Part shown: piece by piece, positions 8,980 to 18,386 of the stretch
How the letters are laid out: every line of letters begins with the position of its first letter
Position numbering within the stretch: position 1 is the stretch's first letter
Assembly: GCF_013378075.1 (NCBI RefSeq)
Contig: NZ_CP051131.1
Span: 1,674,001-1,738,000 of the forward strand
Direction of reading: 5' to 3'
DNA: 64,000 nt
DNA from: Parasphingopyxis algicola
Lineage (GTDB): Bacteria; Pseudomonadota; Alphaproteobacteria; Sphingomonadales; Sphingomonadaceae
Translations under genes and position numbers: made by a program
Notes under the pieces: model-generated
The model's input: only the letters and a program-made list of their open reading frames with translations
Told to the model about the DNA's origin: nothing
The model's database searches: none

Positions 8980-9776
8980 TATATAGCCGCCTCCAGCAAT
9001 TCCTCGGTCACGCGATAGGTCCGCTCATTGTCGACATCGATGGCGAGCCGCCCATCTTCGAAGCGATGCGCGACGACCTTCACGCCGAACCGTTTCGAAA
9101 GGCGTTCCATCGCCCCGTCCACCGTTTCCAGTTTGAGCAGAAAGCGGATCAGGTTCATCAGCCCGAACGCCTTGATGATCCGGCTCCGGTTCTTGAAGAA
9201 CTGGCCGCCGCTGCGGAAGGCCTCGACCGCCGAAAAGGCGCGCGGATCGCGCAGCCAGAAGAGGTTGCAGTTCGAGATCGCCATATCCTTGAACTGGTAG
9301 AAGCCATATTGGCCGTCCGGATGTGCCGCCTGGATATCCTCGCGCCGCGCCAGGCCGAGCACGACGTCCGCGCCGGCATCCATGCCATGTGCATGGAGCG
9401 CTCTAAGCGCATTCCCGGTCGTCAGGGCGTTGTCGCCGGTCGTGATCAGCAGCGGCCATTCGGCACGCTTGGACGCTTCCTCGACACTTTCGACGATGCC
9501 GTGCTGGGCCTTCGCCATTTCGAGCCGCCCGGCCGCCCGGAGCCGCTGCACCTCTTCAACCTGTTCGAGGATCGCGGGATCGTGGATCGAGACGATGATG
9601 CGGGCGTCCGCCCACGCCTGTTCCAACGTTGCCAGGACATGGCCGATCAACGGCCTCCCGCCGATCGGGACGACGGCCTTGTGGCAGACCCCCGCACGTT
9701 CTGCGAGCGGATCGAGCTTGCCATCGCGTTTGCCCGCAAGCACGAGGATGGTCGGGGCCGGGTGTTCGGTCATCAT
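8979..9776 (-). CDS. MobA-like nucleotidyltransferase, paralogue 1
   Basis: First gene of the tandem pair, 265 residues. It contains TILVLAGKRDGKLDPLAE, CHKAVVPIGGRPLIGHVL, TTGDNALTTGNALRAL, SNCNLFWLRDPRAF and FEDGRLAIDVDNERTYRV, almost motif-for-motif as in the downstream paralogue. The start was placed at the ATGATG at 9774-9776, just before the TEHPAPTILV segment that corresponds to the paralogue's N-terminus; the frame's extension to 11138 is an antisense shadow of the homoserine dehydrogenase gene. Its TAA overlaps the next ATG, indicating one mRNA and coupled translation. Confidence 0.75.
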   Translation of the reverse strand: MMTEHPAPTILVLAGKRDGKLDPLAERAGVCHKAVVPIGGRPLIGHVLATLEQAWADARIIVSIHDPAILEQVEEVQRLRAAGRLEMAKAQHGIVESVEEASKRAEWPLLITTGDNALTTGNALRALHAHGMDAGADVVLGLARREDIQAAHPDGQYGFYQFKDMAISNCNLFWLRDPRAFSAVEAFRSGGQFFKNRSRIIKAFGLMNLIRFLLKLETVDGAMERLSKRFGVKVVAHRFEDGRLAIDVDNERTYRVTEELLEAAI

Positions 9777-9845
9777 ATTTGTCCGGTAGCATTTGAACCG
9801 GGACACAATTAAGGCCTCCCCTGCACGAGTTAAAGGGCGAACGAA

Positions 9846-11153
9846 ATGAGCGAAGCTTTGCGCGTGGCGCTGGCCGGACTGGGAACCGTCGGAGCGGGCG
9901 TTATCAAACTGCTCGACGAGAATCGCGAGCTGATCGAGCGGCGGGCCGGGCGGCCGATCGAGGTCGTGGCGGTATCGGCGCGCGACCGCAGCCGCGACCG
10001 CGGCGTCGATCTTGCTCCTTTCGCCTGGGAAGACGATCCCGATGCGCTCGCGGCACGCGACGATGTCGATGTGGTCGCCGAACTGATCGGGGGATCGGAC
10101 GGCCCGGCGCTCAATCTCGCGCGCAATACGCTGAACGCCGGCAAATCCTTCGTCACCGCGAACAAGGCGATGATCGCGCATCACGGCCTCGAACTGGCCG
10201 AAACCGCCGAAAAGGCAAAGGTAGCGCTCAAATATGAGGCGGCCGTGGCGGGCGGGATCCCGGTGATCAAGGGATTGCGCGAGGGCGCGGCAGCCAACGC
10301 CATCACGTCGGTCTACGGGATCCTGAACGGGACCTGCAATTACATCCTCACCGAAATGGAGGCGAAGGGCAGCGATTTCGCCGAGGTGCTCGCCGAGGCG
10401 CAGGCGCTCGGCTATGCGGAAGCCGATCCGACCTTCGACATCGACGGTATCGATGCTGCCCACAAGCTCGCCATTCTCGCGAGCCTTGCATTCGGTACGG
10501 TGCTCGATTTCGATGCGGTCGCGACCGACGGCATACGCGCGGTCATCGCCGAGGATATCGCCGAGGCGCGGGCGCTTGGCTTCAAGGTGCGGCTGGTCGG
10601 CACCGCCGAAGCGAGCGGCGGCAAATTGTTCCAGCGCGTTCATTGCTGCCTCGTTCCGCGCAGCCATCCGCTCGCCCATGTCGCAGGGTCGCTCAATGCC
10701 ATCGTGGCGCAAGGCAATTTCGTGGGCCGCCTTTTCTTCGAAGGTGCGGGCGCCGGCGAGGGCCCGACCGCCAGCGCCGTCGTCGCCGACCTGATCGATG
10801 TCGCGCGCGGCGAATACGGACCGGCCTTCGCGATGCCGTTCGCGCGCCTCACCGAAACCGGGCCCGTCGATGCGGGCGAACGGCGGGGCCGCGCCTATCT
10901 GCGCTTTGCAGTGCATGACCGGCCGGGCGTGCTGGCCGAAATCACGGCGGCGATGCGCGACGCCAATGTCTCGATCGAAAGCATGATCCAGCGCGGCGGC
11001 GCGGAACCGACCGAGGACAGCGACGATATCGTCAATCTGATCATGGTCACCCATGACGGGCCCGAACGCTGCGTCGCCGACGCGCTCGAGAGGCTCCGCG
11101 GATCGCAAAGCCTGGCCGGCGATCCGATGCTGATGCATATCCTGGATTTATGA
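9846..11153 (+). CDS. hom: Homoserine dehydrogenase
   Basis: Reduces aspartate semialdehyde to homoserine for threonine and methionine synthesis. The 435-residue protein has the N-terminal Rossmann motif GLGTVGAGV, VTANKAMIAHHG, the catalytic-domain signature YGILNGTCNYILTEME and AEADPTFDIDGIDAAHK. A C-terminal ACT domain begins near residue 350 (YLRFAVHDRPGVLAEITAAMRD), which implies threonine feedback. It is followed, with a 4-base overlap, by an asparaginase-domain gene and then glpX. Confidence 0.95.
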   Translation: MSEALRVALAGLGTVGAGVIKLLDENRELIERRAGRPIEVVAVSARDRSRDRGVDLAPFAWEDDPDALAARDDVDVVAELIGGSDGPALNLARNTLNAGKSFVTANKAMIAHHGLELAETAEKAKVALKYEAAVAGGIPVIKGLREGAAANAITSVYGILNGTCNYILTEMEAKGSDFAEVLAEAQALGYAEADPTFDIDGIDAAHKLAILASLAFGTVLDFDAVATDGIRAVIAEDIAEARALGFKVRLVGTAEASGGKLFQRVHCCLVPRSHPLAHVAGSLNAIVAQGNFVGRLFFEGAGAGEGPTASAVVADLIDVARGEYGPAFAMPFARLTETGPVDAGERRGRAYLRFAVHDRPGVLAEITAAMRDANVSIESMIQRGGAEPTEDSDDIVNLIMVTHDGPERCVADALERLRGSQSLAGDPMLMHILDL

Positions 11154-11659
11154 GGAAAGCCCCTGCTGTGACGAGCGAAGCCATCGACATTTTCACGACC
11201 GGCGGGACGATCGACAAGGTCTATTTCGATGCGCTTTCCGAATATCAGGTCGGCCCCACCGCGGTCGCCGACATACTGGCCGGAAATAATGTCCAGTGCG
11301 AGCACCGCGTGACACAACTGATGCGCAAGGACAGCCTCGAGCTGACCGATGAGGATCGGGCGGTTATCCGGGCGGCCGTCGAGGAAAGCGGCTCCGGCCG
11401 CATCCTGATCACGCACGGGACGGACACGATGGTCGATACGGCGCGGGAGCTTGACGGCATTGCCGGCAAAACGATTGTCCTGACCGGCGCGCTGCAACCG
11501 GCCACGCTCAAGCATAGCGACGCCGAATTCAATGTCGGCTTCGCGCTCGCAGCGGCGCAATCACTGCCTTTCGGCGTTTATGTCGCGATGAACGGCCGGA
11601 TTTTCGATCCCGCCACGGCACGGAAGGATCGCGCGGCGGGGCGTTTCGTCGATGAATGA
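11150..11659 (+). CDS. Asparaginase N-terminal-domain protein
   Basis: A 169-residue protein equal to the N-terminal domain of type I/II asparaginases: FTTGGTIDKVYFD carries the first catalytic Thr and ILITHGTDTMVDTA the second Thr-Asp pair; IVLTGALQPA follows. The C-terminal domain of full asparaginases (about 330 residues) is absent. Stand-alone proteins of this size are known in alphaproteobacteria, so this need not be a truncation. The ATG at 11150 overlaps the hom stop; a GTG at 11168 with GAGGAAA upstream is an equally good start. Confidence 0.75.
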   Translation: MRKAPAVTSEAIDIFTTGGTIDKVYFDALSEYQVGPTAVADILAGNNVQCEHRVTQLMRKDSLELTDEDRAVIRAAVEESGSGRILITHGTDTMVDTARELDGIAGKTIVLTGALQPATLKHSDAEFNVGFALAAAQSLPFGVYVAMNGRIFDPATARKDRAAGRFVDE

Positions 11660-11745
11660 AGCCGATCGCCGGGGGAATCCGGGATGCCATTCTCGACAAT
11701 GTCATGACGCTGGCCTATCGCGCCGAAAACAGGACTGAAGGATGA
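11656..11745 (+). CDS. Possible 29-residue leaderless-size ORF
   Basis: An ATG at 11656 overlaps the asparaginase-gene stop (ATGA) and opens a 29-residue frame (MKPIAGGIRDAILDNVMTLA, then YRAENRTEG) ending seven bases before glpX. The composition looks protein-like rather than random and the overlap is of the coupling type. It may be a remnant of a longer gene or a leader. No family recognised; low confidence. Confidence 0.2.
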   Translation: MKPIAGGIRDAILDNVMTLAYRAENRTEG

Positions 11746-11752
11746 CCGGATA

Positions 11753-12730
11753 ATGCCGAAGCCCAGCGAAGTACTGGATCGCGTGCTCGTTCTCGAAATG
11801 GTCCGCGTAACCGAAGCGGCGGCGATCGCCGCCTCGCGCCTGATCGGACGCGGGAACGAAAAGGCGGCCGATGCCGCGGCGGTGGAGGCAATGCGGGAGG
11901 CCTTTAACGGATTGGATTTCGACGGAACGGTCGTTATCGGCGAGGGCGAGCGCGACGAAGCGCCGATGCTCTATATCGGCGAGAAAGTCGGCCGCGCGGC
12001 CAAGGGCGCGCCCAAGGTGGATATCGCGCTCGATCCGCTCGAAGGAACGACGATCACCGCCAAGGCCGGCGCCAATGCGCTTGCCGTGCTGGCTATCGCC
12101 GAACAGGGATGCCTGCTCAACGCGCCCGATACCTATATGGACAAGCTCGCGATCGGCCCGGGCTATCCGAAGGGGACAATCGACCTGTCCAAGTCACCGA
12201 CCGAGAATATCGCGGCGATCGCCAAGGCCAAGGGCGTCAAACCCAACGAAATCATCGCCTGCGTCCTCGATCGCCCGCGCCACGAAGCGCTGATCGCCGA
12301 ACTGCGCGAGATCGGCTGCGGCGTGCAGCTGATCCCCGACGGCGATGTCGCCGGCGTGATCGCGGTGACCGACGAGGATACGACGATCGATGTCTATATG
12401 GGCCAGGGCGGGGCACCCGAAGGCGTGCTCGCCGCGGCGGCGCTACGCTGCGTCGGCGGCCAGTTCCAGGGCCGGCTCGTCTTCCGCAATGACGACGAGA
12501 AAGCGCGGGCGCGCAAATGGGGAATTCCGGACGAGGATTTCGACCGGATCTATTCGCTGAAAGAGCTTGCCAAGGGCGACGTCATCTTCGCCGCGACCGG
12601 CGTGACCGACGGCTCGATGCTGGACGGCGTCAAGCGTCTGCGCAAGGGCTGCATGACCACCGAGAGCGTCGTAATGCGCGCATCATCGGGGACGGTCCGC
12701 TGGGTGAAGGGCGAGCATCACAAAGCATAG
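11753..12730 (+). CDS. glpX: Class II fructose-1,6-bisphosphatase
   Basis: Gluconeogenic phosphatase converting fructose-1,6-bisphosphate to fructose-6-phosphate in the cytoplasm. The 325-residue protein shows the GlpX metal-binding motifs GEGERDEAPMLYIGE and ALDPLEGTTITAK, plus ACVLDRPRHEALI and FAATGVTDGSMLDGVK. Length and motif order are as expected. The order hom, (asparaginase domain), glpX with recJ in the same neighbourhood is, from memory, a common sphingomonad arrangement. Confidence 0.93.
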   Translation: MPKPSEVLDRVLVLEMVRVTEAAAIAASRLIGRGNEKAADAAAVEAMREAFNGLDFDGTVVIGEGERDEAPMLYIGEKVGRAAKGAPKVDIALDPLEGTTITAKAGANALAVLAIAEQGCLLNAPDTYMDKLAIGPGYPKGTIDLSKSPTENIAAIAKAKGVKPNEIIACVLDRPRHEALIAELREIGCGVQLIPDGDVAGVIAVTDEDTTIDVYMGQGGAPEGVLAAAALRCVGGQFQGRLVFRNDDEKARARKWGIPDEDFDRIYSLKELAKGDVIFAATGVTDGSMLDGVKRLRKGCMTTESVVMRASSGTVRWVKGEHHKA

Positions 12731-12936
12731 CGGCGCCGTACGCCCTCAAATCGGAAAACCGGGAAGCCAGTTTCTGTCGTTTTTTGGTGACGCCCCGATG
12801 CCCCGCCATCGCCCCGGGATCACCATGGATTGCGCCCAACCGAACGATCTTTCGCTGCAGTGGTGGTTGAACGATCACGAAAGCTGTCGTAATACCTCTT
12901 TCGGCTTCCGGCAAAGCTTGTCAGAGGAGAGCTCGT

Positions 12937-14742
12937 ATGAACCGAGCGTCCGTCCGTATTCCCGTGGCTATGCTGGCCCTCATTCTGGCGTTGTCCTGCG
13001 CCAGTGGAGACGCGGAAACCTTCGCTTTCAACAGCGATCTCCCGGAAGTCTCAATGAGCGAGGGGCCAGACGGCCTCTATCTGACGCGGCTCGACGGCGC
13101 ATGGGCCACGAATGCGCAGTCTTCGATCCTGTACGCCGCAGCCGGCGGGACCGAACTCGCCGCGCCTTCTTTTGCCGATCCAGCCGCCGACGAAGCCAGT
13201 TTCTACTATTCGGCCGAGCGACAGAAAGCCTGTTTCACCAGCGACCGCGGCGATCCAGGAAATATCGACATCTGGTGCGTCGACTGGGCGGGCGACGGTT
13301 GGGCCGAGCCTCGGAGACTGCCCGAACCGGTTAACAGCGCCGCAACCGAGTATAGCCCCGTTTTGCGGCCGGATGGCACACTCTACTTCGCATCGGCGCG
13401 GCTCGAAACGGGCATGGGCGACATTTACCGCGCAACCAGCGAAGCCGATGGCTGGCAGGTCGAAGCGGTCTCGGAGGTGAATTCGGAATTCGGCGAATGG
13501 AATCTGGAGATCTCGCCGGATGGCGAGACAATGATCTTCGAAACTTCCGGCCGGCCTGGGAATAGAAGCGTGTCGGGCGATCTCTATCTTTCCCGCCGTA
13601 TCGGCGACAACTGGTCCGCCGCCATATCATTGTCCCGGTTGAACGGCACGGGCAGCGATCTTATGCCGCGCTTCCTGAGCGACGGATCGCTGGTATTTGC
13701 GAAGAGCAGCGATGACGATACCGACATCGTCAAAGCCGAGCAGGGGACTTGGGAACCAGCGGAACGAGCTATCGCCGCCATCGCGCGATCGGCGGGCGAG
13801 CTGGTGCTGCTGGATCCGGAAACGCTTGCTGTCAGCCAGCGTCTGCCGGCGGGGATGGGACCACACGACATTGCGATAAGCGATGATGGTCGCTTCGCTG
13901 TCGTGCCGTCTCATGGCGTCTTTCCGGCCCCGCATGATGGGCCGATCGAGCAATCGGAGATGCGGTGGATCAGCGAGTTCAGTGATGGATTTCGCGTCAT
14001 CGATCTTGTTTCCGGTGAGCCAATAGCGCACCGGTCGCTCGAAGGCTGTTTGCGACCCCATGGAGCTGCGATCGCGCCCCAGGCCGAACGGTTCTGGATC
14101 ACATGCGAAACCGAAGGCCATGTTCGCGAGTTCGACGGCGAAACGCTTGAAGAGGTTCGGCGATTTGAGCTTGCCGAAGGCGTCCATAAAGTCATGCTTC
14201 TGCGAAGCCGCTCGCTGCTCGTGGCGAGCAATCCCGAAGCGGGCGGCATCGATCTGATCGATCTCGAGACGGGATCGGCCCGGCACATACCCACTGGAAA
14301 CGGCGCCGAGGGACTCGCGGCAACCGCCGACGAAAGCCGGATCTTCGTGACTAACGGTTTTGATCGCGAAGTGTGCGCGATCGACGTTGAAGCCCAAGCG
14401 CTTTCGTCCTGCTGGAACAGCAGCGGAACCTTTCCGATCGGTCTGGCGCACGACACGCAGCGCAACTGGGTGTGGGCGATCAACAACGCCTCCTCACGGC
14501 TGGTCGCATTCGACGACAGCAGCGGCGAAGTCAGGCTGGAGGTCGCCCTTCCTTCGACCCCGCTCGGCCTCGCTTTGGATGTCGGCCGCGACCGGCTGCT
14601 GATCGGCCTGCCCCGGCGCAACGAGATCGTTGCCATCGACGCCTCAACCGGCGAGATTGTCGCGCGCAGTGAATCCGTGATGGAGGTCGACGATATCGAC
14701 TTTGCGCCAGCAGCCCTTTTCCGTTCCGCGCCCGATACCTGA
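12937..14742 (+). CDS. Secreted or lipid-anchored double beta-propeller protein
   Basis: A 601-residue exported protein. Residues 1-26 form a signal sequence ending in LALSCASG, a possible but non-canonical lipobox. Residues about 60-280 contain TolB/PD40-like repeats (ISPDGETMIFETS, LRPDGTLYFASAR, PRFLSDGSLVFAK). Residues about 285-595 contain YVTN/YncE-like repeats (AISDDGRFAVVPSHG, VMLLRSRSLLVASNP, TADESRIFVTNG). So two propeller types appear fused. Function unknown; both propeller types commonly bind ligands or partner proteins outside the cytoplasm. A strong hairpin follows the stop. Confidence 0.75.
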   Translation: MNRASVRIPVAMLALILALSCASGDAETFAFNSDLPEVSMSEGPDGLYLTRLDGAWATNAQSSILYAAAGGTELAAPSFADPAADEASFYYSAERQKACFTSDRGDPGNIDIWCVDWAGDGWAEPRRLPEPVNSAATEYSPVLRPDGTLYFASARLETGMGDIYRATSEADGWQVEAVSEVNSEFGEWNLEISPDGETMIFETSGRPGNRSVSGDLYLSRRIGDNWSAAISLSRLNGTGSDLMPRFLSDGSLVFAKSSDDDTDIVKAEQGTWEPAERAIAAIARSAGELVLLDPETLAVSQRLPAGMGPHDIAISDDGRFAVVPSHGVFPAPHDGPIEQSEMRWISEFSDGFRVIDLVSGEPIAHRSLEGCLRPHGAAIAPQAERFWITCETEGHVREFDGETLEEVRRFELAEGVHKVMLLRSRSLLVASNPEAGGIDLIDLETGSARHIPTGNGAEGLAATADESRIFVTNGFDREVCAIDVEAQALSSCWNSSGTFPIGLAHDTQRNWVWAINNASSRLVAFDDSSGEVRLEVALPSTPLGLALDVGRDRLLIGLPRRNEIVAIDASTGEIVARSESVMEVDDIDFAPAALFRSAPDT

Positions 14743-14775
14743 GAACCAAAACTACACCCGCCTCGGTTCTGAAAA

Positions 14776-14812
14776 GAAGCCCCGGGGAGGGTTGCGGCTT
14801 CCCCGGGGCTTC
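14776..14812. terminator. Bidirectional terminator hairpin
   Basis: A perfect 13-bp stem (GAAGCCCCGGGGA at 14776-14788 with its complement at 14800-14812) and an 11-base loop lie between the convergent propeller and methyltransferase genes. Read in reverse it is followed by TTTTC, so it may end transcripts from both sides. Confidence 0.75.
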
Positions 14813-14830
14813 TCGCTGCCTGCGCCGGGT

Positions 14831-15931
14831 TCAGGGGCGGCAGACGAAGTACATGCTCATGATGTCATGCGGCAGGCGATGGGTTTCGATGTTTCCGAAA
14901 CCCGCATCCTTTAGCATCGCGATGGCGAGCTGTTCGCCCCAGGCCGCGCCGAGACCGACACCGCCCTGCGCCAGCGACACGGTCATGCAATGCATGCAGG
15001 AGATCGTGTAGGTGAAGGTGCCGAGCGGATTGTCGAGATTGTCGGCTACAGCGGTCTGCGCGTCGATTTCCTGGACCAGGTAGACGCCGTCGTCCCGAAG
15101 CAGGCGGCGGATATGCGACAGCACGGTGGCCGGATGCGCCTGGTCATGAACGGCATCGAACGTGCAGATCAGATCGAATAGGCCGCTGCCCTCCAGCAGA
15201 GTCGCGTCCTTCTTCTCGAAATGCACATTGTCGAGGCCGAGCGCTTCGGCTTCGGCCAGCGCCCGGACCACCGTCTCCTCGCACAGGTCGAAACCCGTGA
15301 AGCGGCTGTTCGGATAGAGCGCGGCCATGCGGTTGAGCGCCCGGCCCGCCCCGCAGCCGATATCGGCAACGTCGATGCCCGCATCGAGCCGTTCGACCAG
15401 CCCGGGCGCCAGCGGCAGGATCGCGTCTTCGAGCGCGGCGACGATCGTACCGTCGCTTTCCTCGGCCATGCATTCGTGAAAGCGGTCATAGGCTTCGTAA
15501 GACACGCCGCCGCCGTTGCGGAAGCAATCGACGATCCTGTCTTCGACGCCGCCGAGTACGGCGATGAACTGGAACATGCCCGCCATATTGGCGATCGCCG
15601 CGTCGTTGCCGAGAAAGGCCCCATGGTCCGCCGGAAGGGTGAACCGGCCGCTCGACGGATCGACCCGAACGATCCGCGCCGTGGTCATCGCGCCCAGCCA
15701 TTCACGAACGTAGCGCTCGTCCAGCCCGGCCTTGGCCGCGAGCTCCTCGCTCGTCACGGCCCGCCCGTCCTGCATCGCATCGAACAGGCCGGTGCGGTAG
15801 CCGACCGAAATCATCAGCGCGGCCGCCGCATGGTTGATCGTCTGCAGCAGCTCTTCGGAAAAAGCCTGCTGCGCGGGCGTCATGTCGGGTTGCGCCGGAA
15901 CTTCGGGCGTCAGGGTCAGCGAATTGCACAT
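14831..15931 (-). CDS. Class I SAM-dependent methyltransferase with winged-helix N-domain
   Basis: A 366-residue methyltransferase. The N-terminal helix-turn-helix-like domain (AALMISVGYRTGLFDAM, then AAKAGLDERYVREWLGAM) resembles dimerisation domains of small-molecule methyltransferases. The SAM-binding core has VADIGCGAGRALNRMA (motif I) followed by FTGFDLCEE and DLICTFDAVHD. Substrate not deducible. I prefer the ATG at 15931, which has AGGA eight bases upstream; ATGs at 15937 and 15946 are alternatives. It converges with the propeller gene. Confidence 0.8.
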   Translation of the reverse strand: MCNSLTLTPEVPAQPDMTPAQQAFSEELLQTINHAAAALMISVGYRTGLFDAMQDGRAVTSEELAAKAGLDERYVREWLGAMTTARIVRVDPSSGRFTLPADHGAFLGNDAAIANMAGMFQFIAVLGGVEDRIVDCFRNGGGVSYEAYDRFHECMAEESDGTIVAALEDAILPLAPGLVERLDAGIDVADIGCGAGRALNRMAALYPNSRFTGFDLCEETVVRALAEAEALGLDNVHFEKKDATLLEGSGLFDLICTFDAVHDQAHPATVLSHIRRLLRDDGVYLVQEIDAQTAVADNLDNPLGTFTYTISCMHCMTVSLAQGGVGLGAAWGEQLAIAMLKDAGFGNIETHRLPHDIMSMYFVCRP

Positions 15932-16037
15932 CGTCATATTCCTCATCGTTCAATCGATGCGGAGATCTGTGTCAGCCCAACGTTGGAAACACCGTTTGAA
16001 CGAGCGTGGAAATTGTACGCGTCGGATGATTTTCGGC

Positions 16038-16529
16038 TTAGAACACGCCCATCTCGAGCCCGGCCGCCAGCGCCGCGCCGATCTCCCGGCAGGTGGCGAG
16101 ATCCGTTTCGCCGATCTGTTTCTCGGCGAGAATTTCTTCCGGCGTTTGCGCATGGGTGCAGACGATCGGCGTATCGGCGACCTTTTTCAGCCGCCAGCCG
16201 GTCGCAATCCGCTCGAGCTGTTTTCGCGCATTTGCCCCGTCCGAGCCCGCGCAGATCATCGCGGCATAGGGCCGCCCTTCGATCCTGCCTAGCACCGGAT
16301 AATAACAGCGATCGAAAAAAGCTTTCATCACACCTGCGATGGCGGCCAGATTTTCCGGCGTCGCGAAGAGGTATCCGTCGGCCGCAAGCAAATCATCCGG
16401 CCCGGCATCCGGCGCTTCCTTGACGATCACCTCCGCACCGTCCGCATCGCGCGCCGCCTGGGCCGCGGCCTCCGCCATCTGCCGCGTCCCGCCGGTCATG
16501 CTGTGATAGACGATCAGCAGCCGCGCCAT
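16038..16529 (-). CDS. Flavodoxin-family FMN protein
   Basis: A 163-residue flavodoxin-like protein. The N-terminal LLIVYHSMTGGTRQMAEAAA has the phosphate-binding loop for FMN, and YLFATPENLAAIAGVMKAFFDRCYYP the second flavin-contacting loop. An NAD(P)H-dependent reductase or quinone-reductase role is likely but not shown. It starts two bases after the stop of the ABC permease gene, so it is the third gene of that operon. Confidence 0.78.
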   Translation of the reverse strand: MARLLIVYHSMTGGTRQMAEAAAQAARDADGAEVIVKEAPDAGPDDLLAADGYLFATPENLAAIAGVMKAFFDRCYYPVLGRIEGRPYAAMICAGSDGANARKQLERIATGWRLKKVADTPIVCTHAQTPEEILAEKQIGETDLATCREIGAALAAGLEMGVF

Positions 16530-16531
16530 GG

Positions 16532-17293
16532 CTATTCCTTGAGCCGGTAGCCGGTCCGGAAAATCCAGATGATCACGCCGAGACAGGCGAACAGGAAGAC
16601 GGCCGTTATCCCGAGGCTGAGGCCGATCGTGACGTCCCCTTCGCCGTAAAAGCTCCAGCGGAAACCGCTGACCAGATAGACCACGGGGTTGAACAGGCTG
16701 ATCGTCCGCCAGGGATCGGGCAGCATGTTGATCGAGTAGAAGGCGCCGCCGAGAAAGGTGAGCGGCGTGACGATCAGCATCGGGATGAAGGAGAGTTGCT
16801 CGAACCCGTCGGCCCAGATCCCGATGATGAAACCGAACAGGCTGAAGGTCACCGCGGTCAGCACGAGAAACAGGATCATCGCGAGCGGATATTCGATCCG
16901 CACATCGACGAAGAGATTGGCCGTCGCGAGGATGATCAGGCCGAGCAGGATCGACTTGGTCGCCGCCGCGCCGACATAGCCCATGACGAGCTCGATCGGC
17001 GACATCGGCGCCGAGAGCATCTCGTACACCGTACCGCTGAATTTCGGGAAATAGATGCCGAAGGACGCGTTGGAGATGCTCTGCGTCAGCAGCGAGAGCA
17101 TCATCAGGCCCGGCACGATGAACGCGCCATAATCGACGCCGCCGATATCCTCCATCCGCGATCCGATCGCGCTGCCGAATACGACGAAATAGAGCACGGT
17201 CGTGATCACCGGGGTGACGATGCTCTGCCATAGCGTCCGCCAGGTCCGCTGCATCTCGAAACTGTAAAGCGCCCAGACGCCGCGAATGTTCAT
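16532..17293 (-). CDS. ABC-2 type exporter permease (YadH-like)
   Basis: A 253-residue membrane protein with about six hydrophobic helices, e.g. [36 protein letters not shown] and [19 protein letters not shown]. The segment [19 protein letters not shown] is the conserved loop of ABC-2 permeases. It forms the membrane half of an export system whose ATPase is encoded just upstream; the ATG overlaps the ATPase stop. YadG/YadH-like pairs are widespread but the transported substrate is generally unknown. Confidence 0.88.
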   Translation of the reverse strand: MNIRGVWALYSFEMQRTWRTLWQSIVTPVITTVLYFVVFGSAIGSRMEDIGGVDYGAFIVPGLMMLSLLTQSISNASFGIYFPKFSGTVYEMLSAPMSPIELVMGYVGAAATKSILLGLIILATANLFVDVRIEYPLAMILFLVLTAVTFSLFGFIIGIWADGFEQLSFIPMLIVTPLTFLGGAFYSINMLPDPWRTISLFNPVVYLVSGFRWSFYGEGDVTIGLSLGITAVFLFACLGVIIWIFRTGYRLKE

Positions 17294-18252
17294 GCCGCCG
17301 GCTCCGATTCTTCGTTCGCTTTCGCTGCGCCTTCCTCGTTCACCAGACCGACAAAGATATCCTCGAGCGAGCTTTTCGACGTATCGAGATCGGCGAAACC
17401 GATGCCGAGATCGCTCATCCGGCGGAGCAGCGAGGGAATACCAGTGCTCTCGTCATTGGCGTCGAACGTATAGACCAGCCGATGGCCTTCATCGGCCAGC
17501 TCCAGACGCCATTCGGCCAGCCCGTCCGGCACCGCCTCCATCGGATCGCTCAGCGTCAGCGTCAGCTGGCGCTTGCCGAGCTTGCGCATGATCGCCGCGG
17601 TTTCCTCGACCACGATGATCTCGCCGCCCCGGATCACCCCGACGCGATCGGCCATTTCCTCGGCCTCTTCGATATAATGGGTCGTCAGGATGATGGTGAC
17701 GCCGCGCTCGCGCAACCCGCGCACGAGATTCCACATGCTGCGGCGAAGCTCGACATCGACGCCGGCCGTCGGCTCGTCGAGAAACAGGATTTCGGGTTCA
17801 TGGGACAGCGCCTTGGCGATCATCACCCGGCGCTTCATGCCGCCGGACAGCTCCATGATCTTCGCGTCGCACTTGTCCCAGAGCGAGAGATCTTTCAGCA
17901 ACTGTTCGATATAGGCGCGGTCGCGCGGCTTGCCGAACAGGCCGCGGCTGAAATTCACCGTCGCCCAGACGGTTTCGAACGCATCGGTGCTGATCTCCTG
18001 CGGCACGAGCCCGATCATCGCGCGCGCTTTCTTGTAGTCGCGGACGACATCGTGGCCGCCGGCCAGCATCGTGCCCGATGTCGGCGTCACGATACCGCAC
18101 ATCGCGCTGATCAGGGTCGTCTTTCCGGCGCCGTTGGGCCCGAGGAGCGCGAAAATCTCGCCCTTGTCGATTTCCAGGCTGACCGAATCGAGCGCCTTGA
18201 CGCCGCCGTCATAGATTTTGCTGAGATTCGAAATCGAAATGATGGGCTGCAT
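17290..18252 (-). CDS. ABC transporter ATP-binding protein (YadG-like)
   Basis: A 320-residue ATPase of an ABC-2 exporter. Walker A is [11 protein letters not shown], the signature is [10 protein letters not shown], Walker B is [13 protein letters not shown] and the switch His is in [12 protein letters not shown]-terminal extension of about 90 residues follows the nucleotide-binding domain. I place the start at 18252 (AGAGAAA upstream, domain begins directly); an in-frame ATG at 18276 is possible. It overlaps the permease gene by four bases. Confidence 0.88.
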   Translation of the reverse strand: MQPIISISNLSKIYDGGVKALDSVSLEIDKGEIFALLGPNGAGKTTLISAMCGIVTPTSGTMLAGGHDVVRDYKKARAMIGLVPQEISTDAFETVWATVNFSRGLFGKPRDRAYIEQLLKDLSLWDKCDAKIMELSGGMKRRVMIAKALSHEPEILFLDEPTAGVDVELRRSMWNLVRGLRERGVTIILTTHYIEEAEEMADRVGVIRGGEIIVVEETAAIMRKLGKRQLTLTLSDPMEAVPDGLAEWRLELADEGHRLVYTFDANDESTGIPSLLRRMSDLGIGFADLDTSKSSLEDIFVGLVNEEGAAKANEESEPAA

Positions 18253-18386
18253 GGGGTTTCTCTGCACGTCCGCCATCGCAGGTTCAAGCGCGAGACGAAC
18301 CGGCGCCAGCGATTGCTGACATTTGCAATTCGGCAAGGAGCGGCCGACACGGGTAACCGAACGGGGCCGAGCGGAGAATAACAGCC

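Noticed and set aside
9777-11138. Upstream extension of the first nucleotidyltransferase frame
   Set aside because: Antisense to homoserine dehydrogenase; the paralogue's N-terminus fixes the start near 9776.
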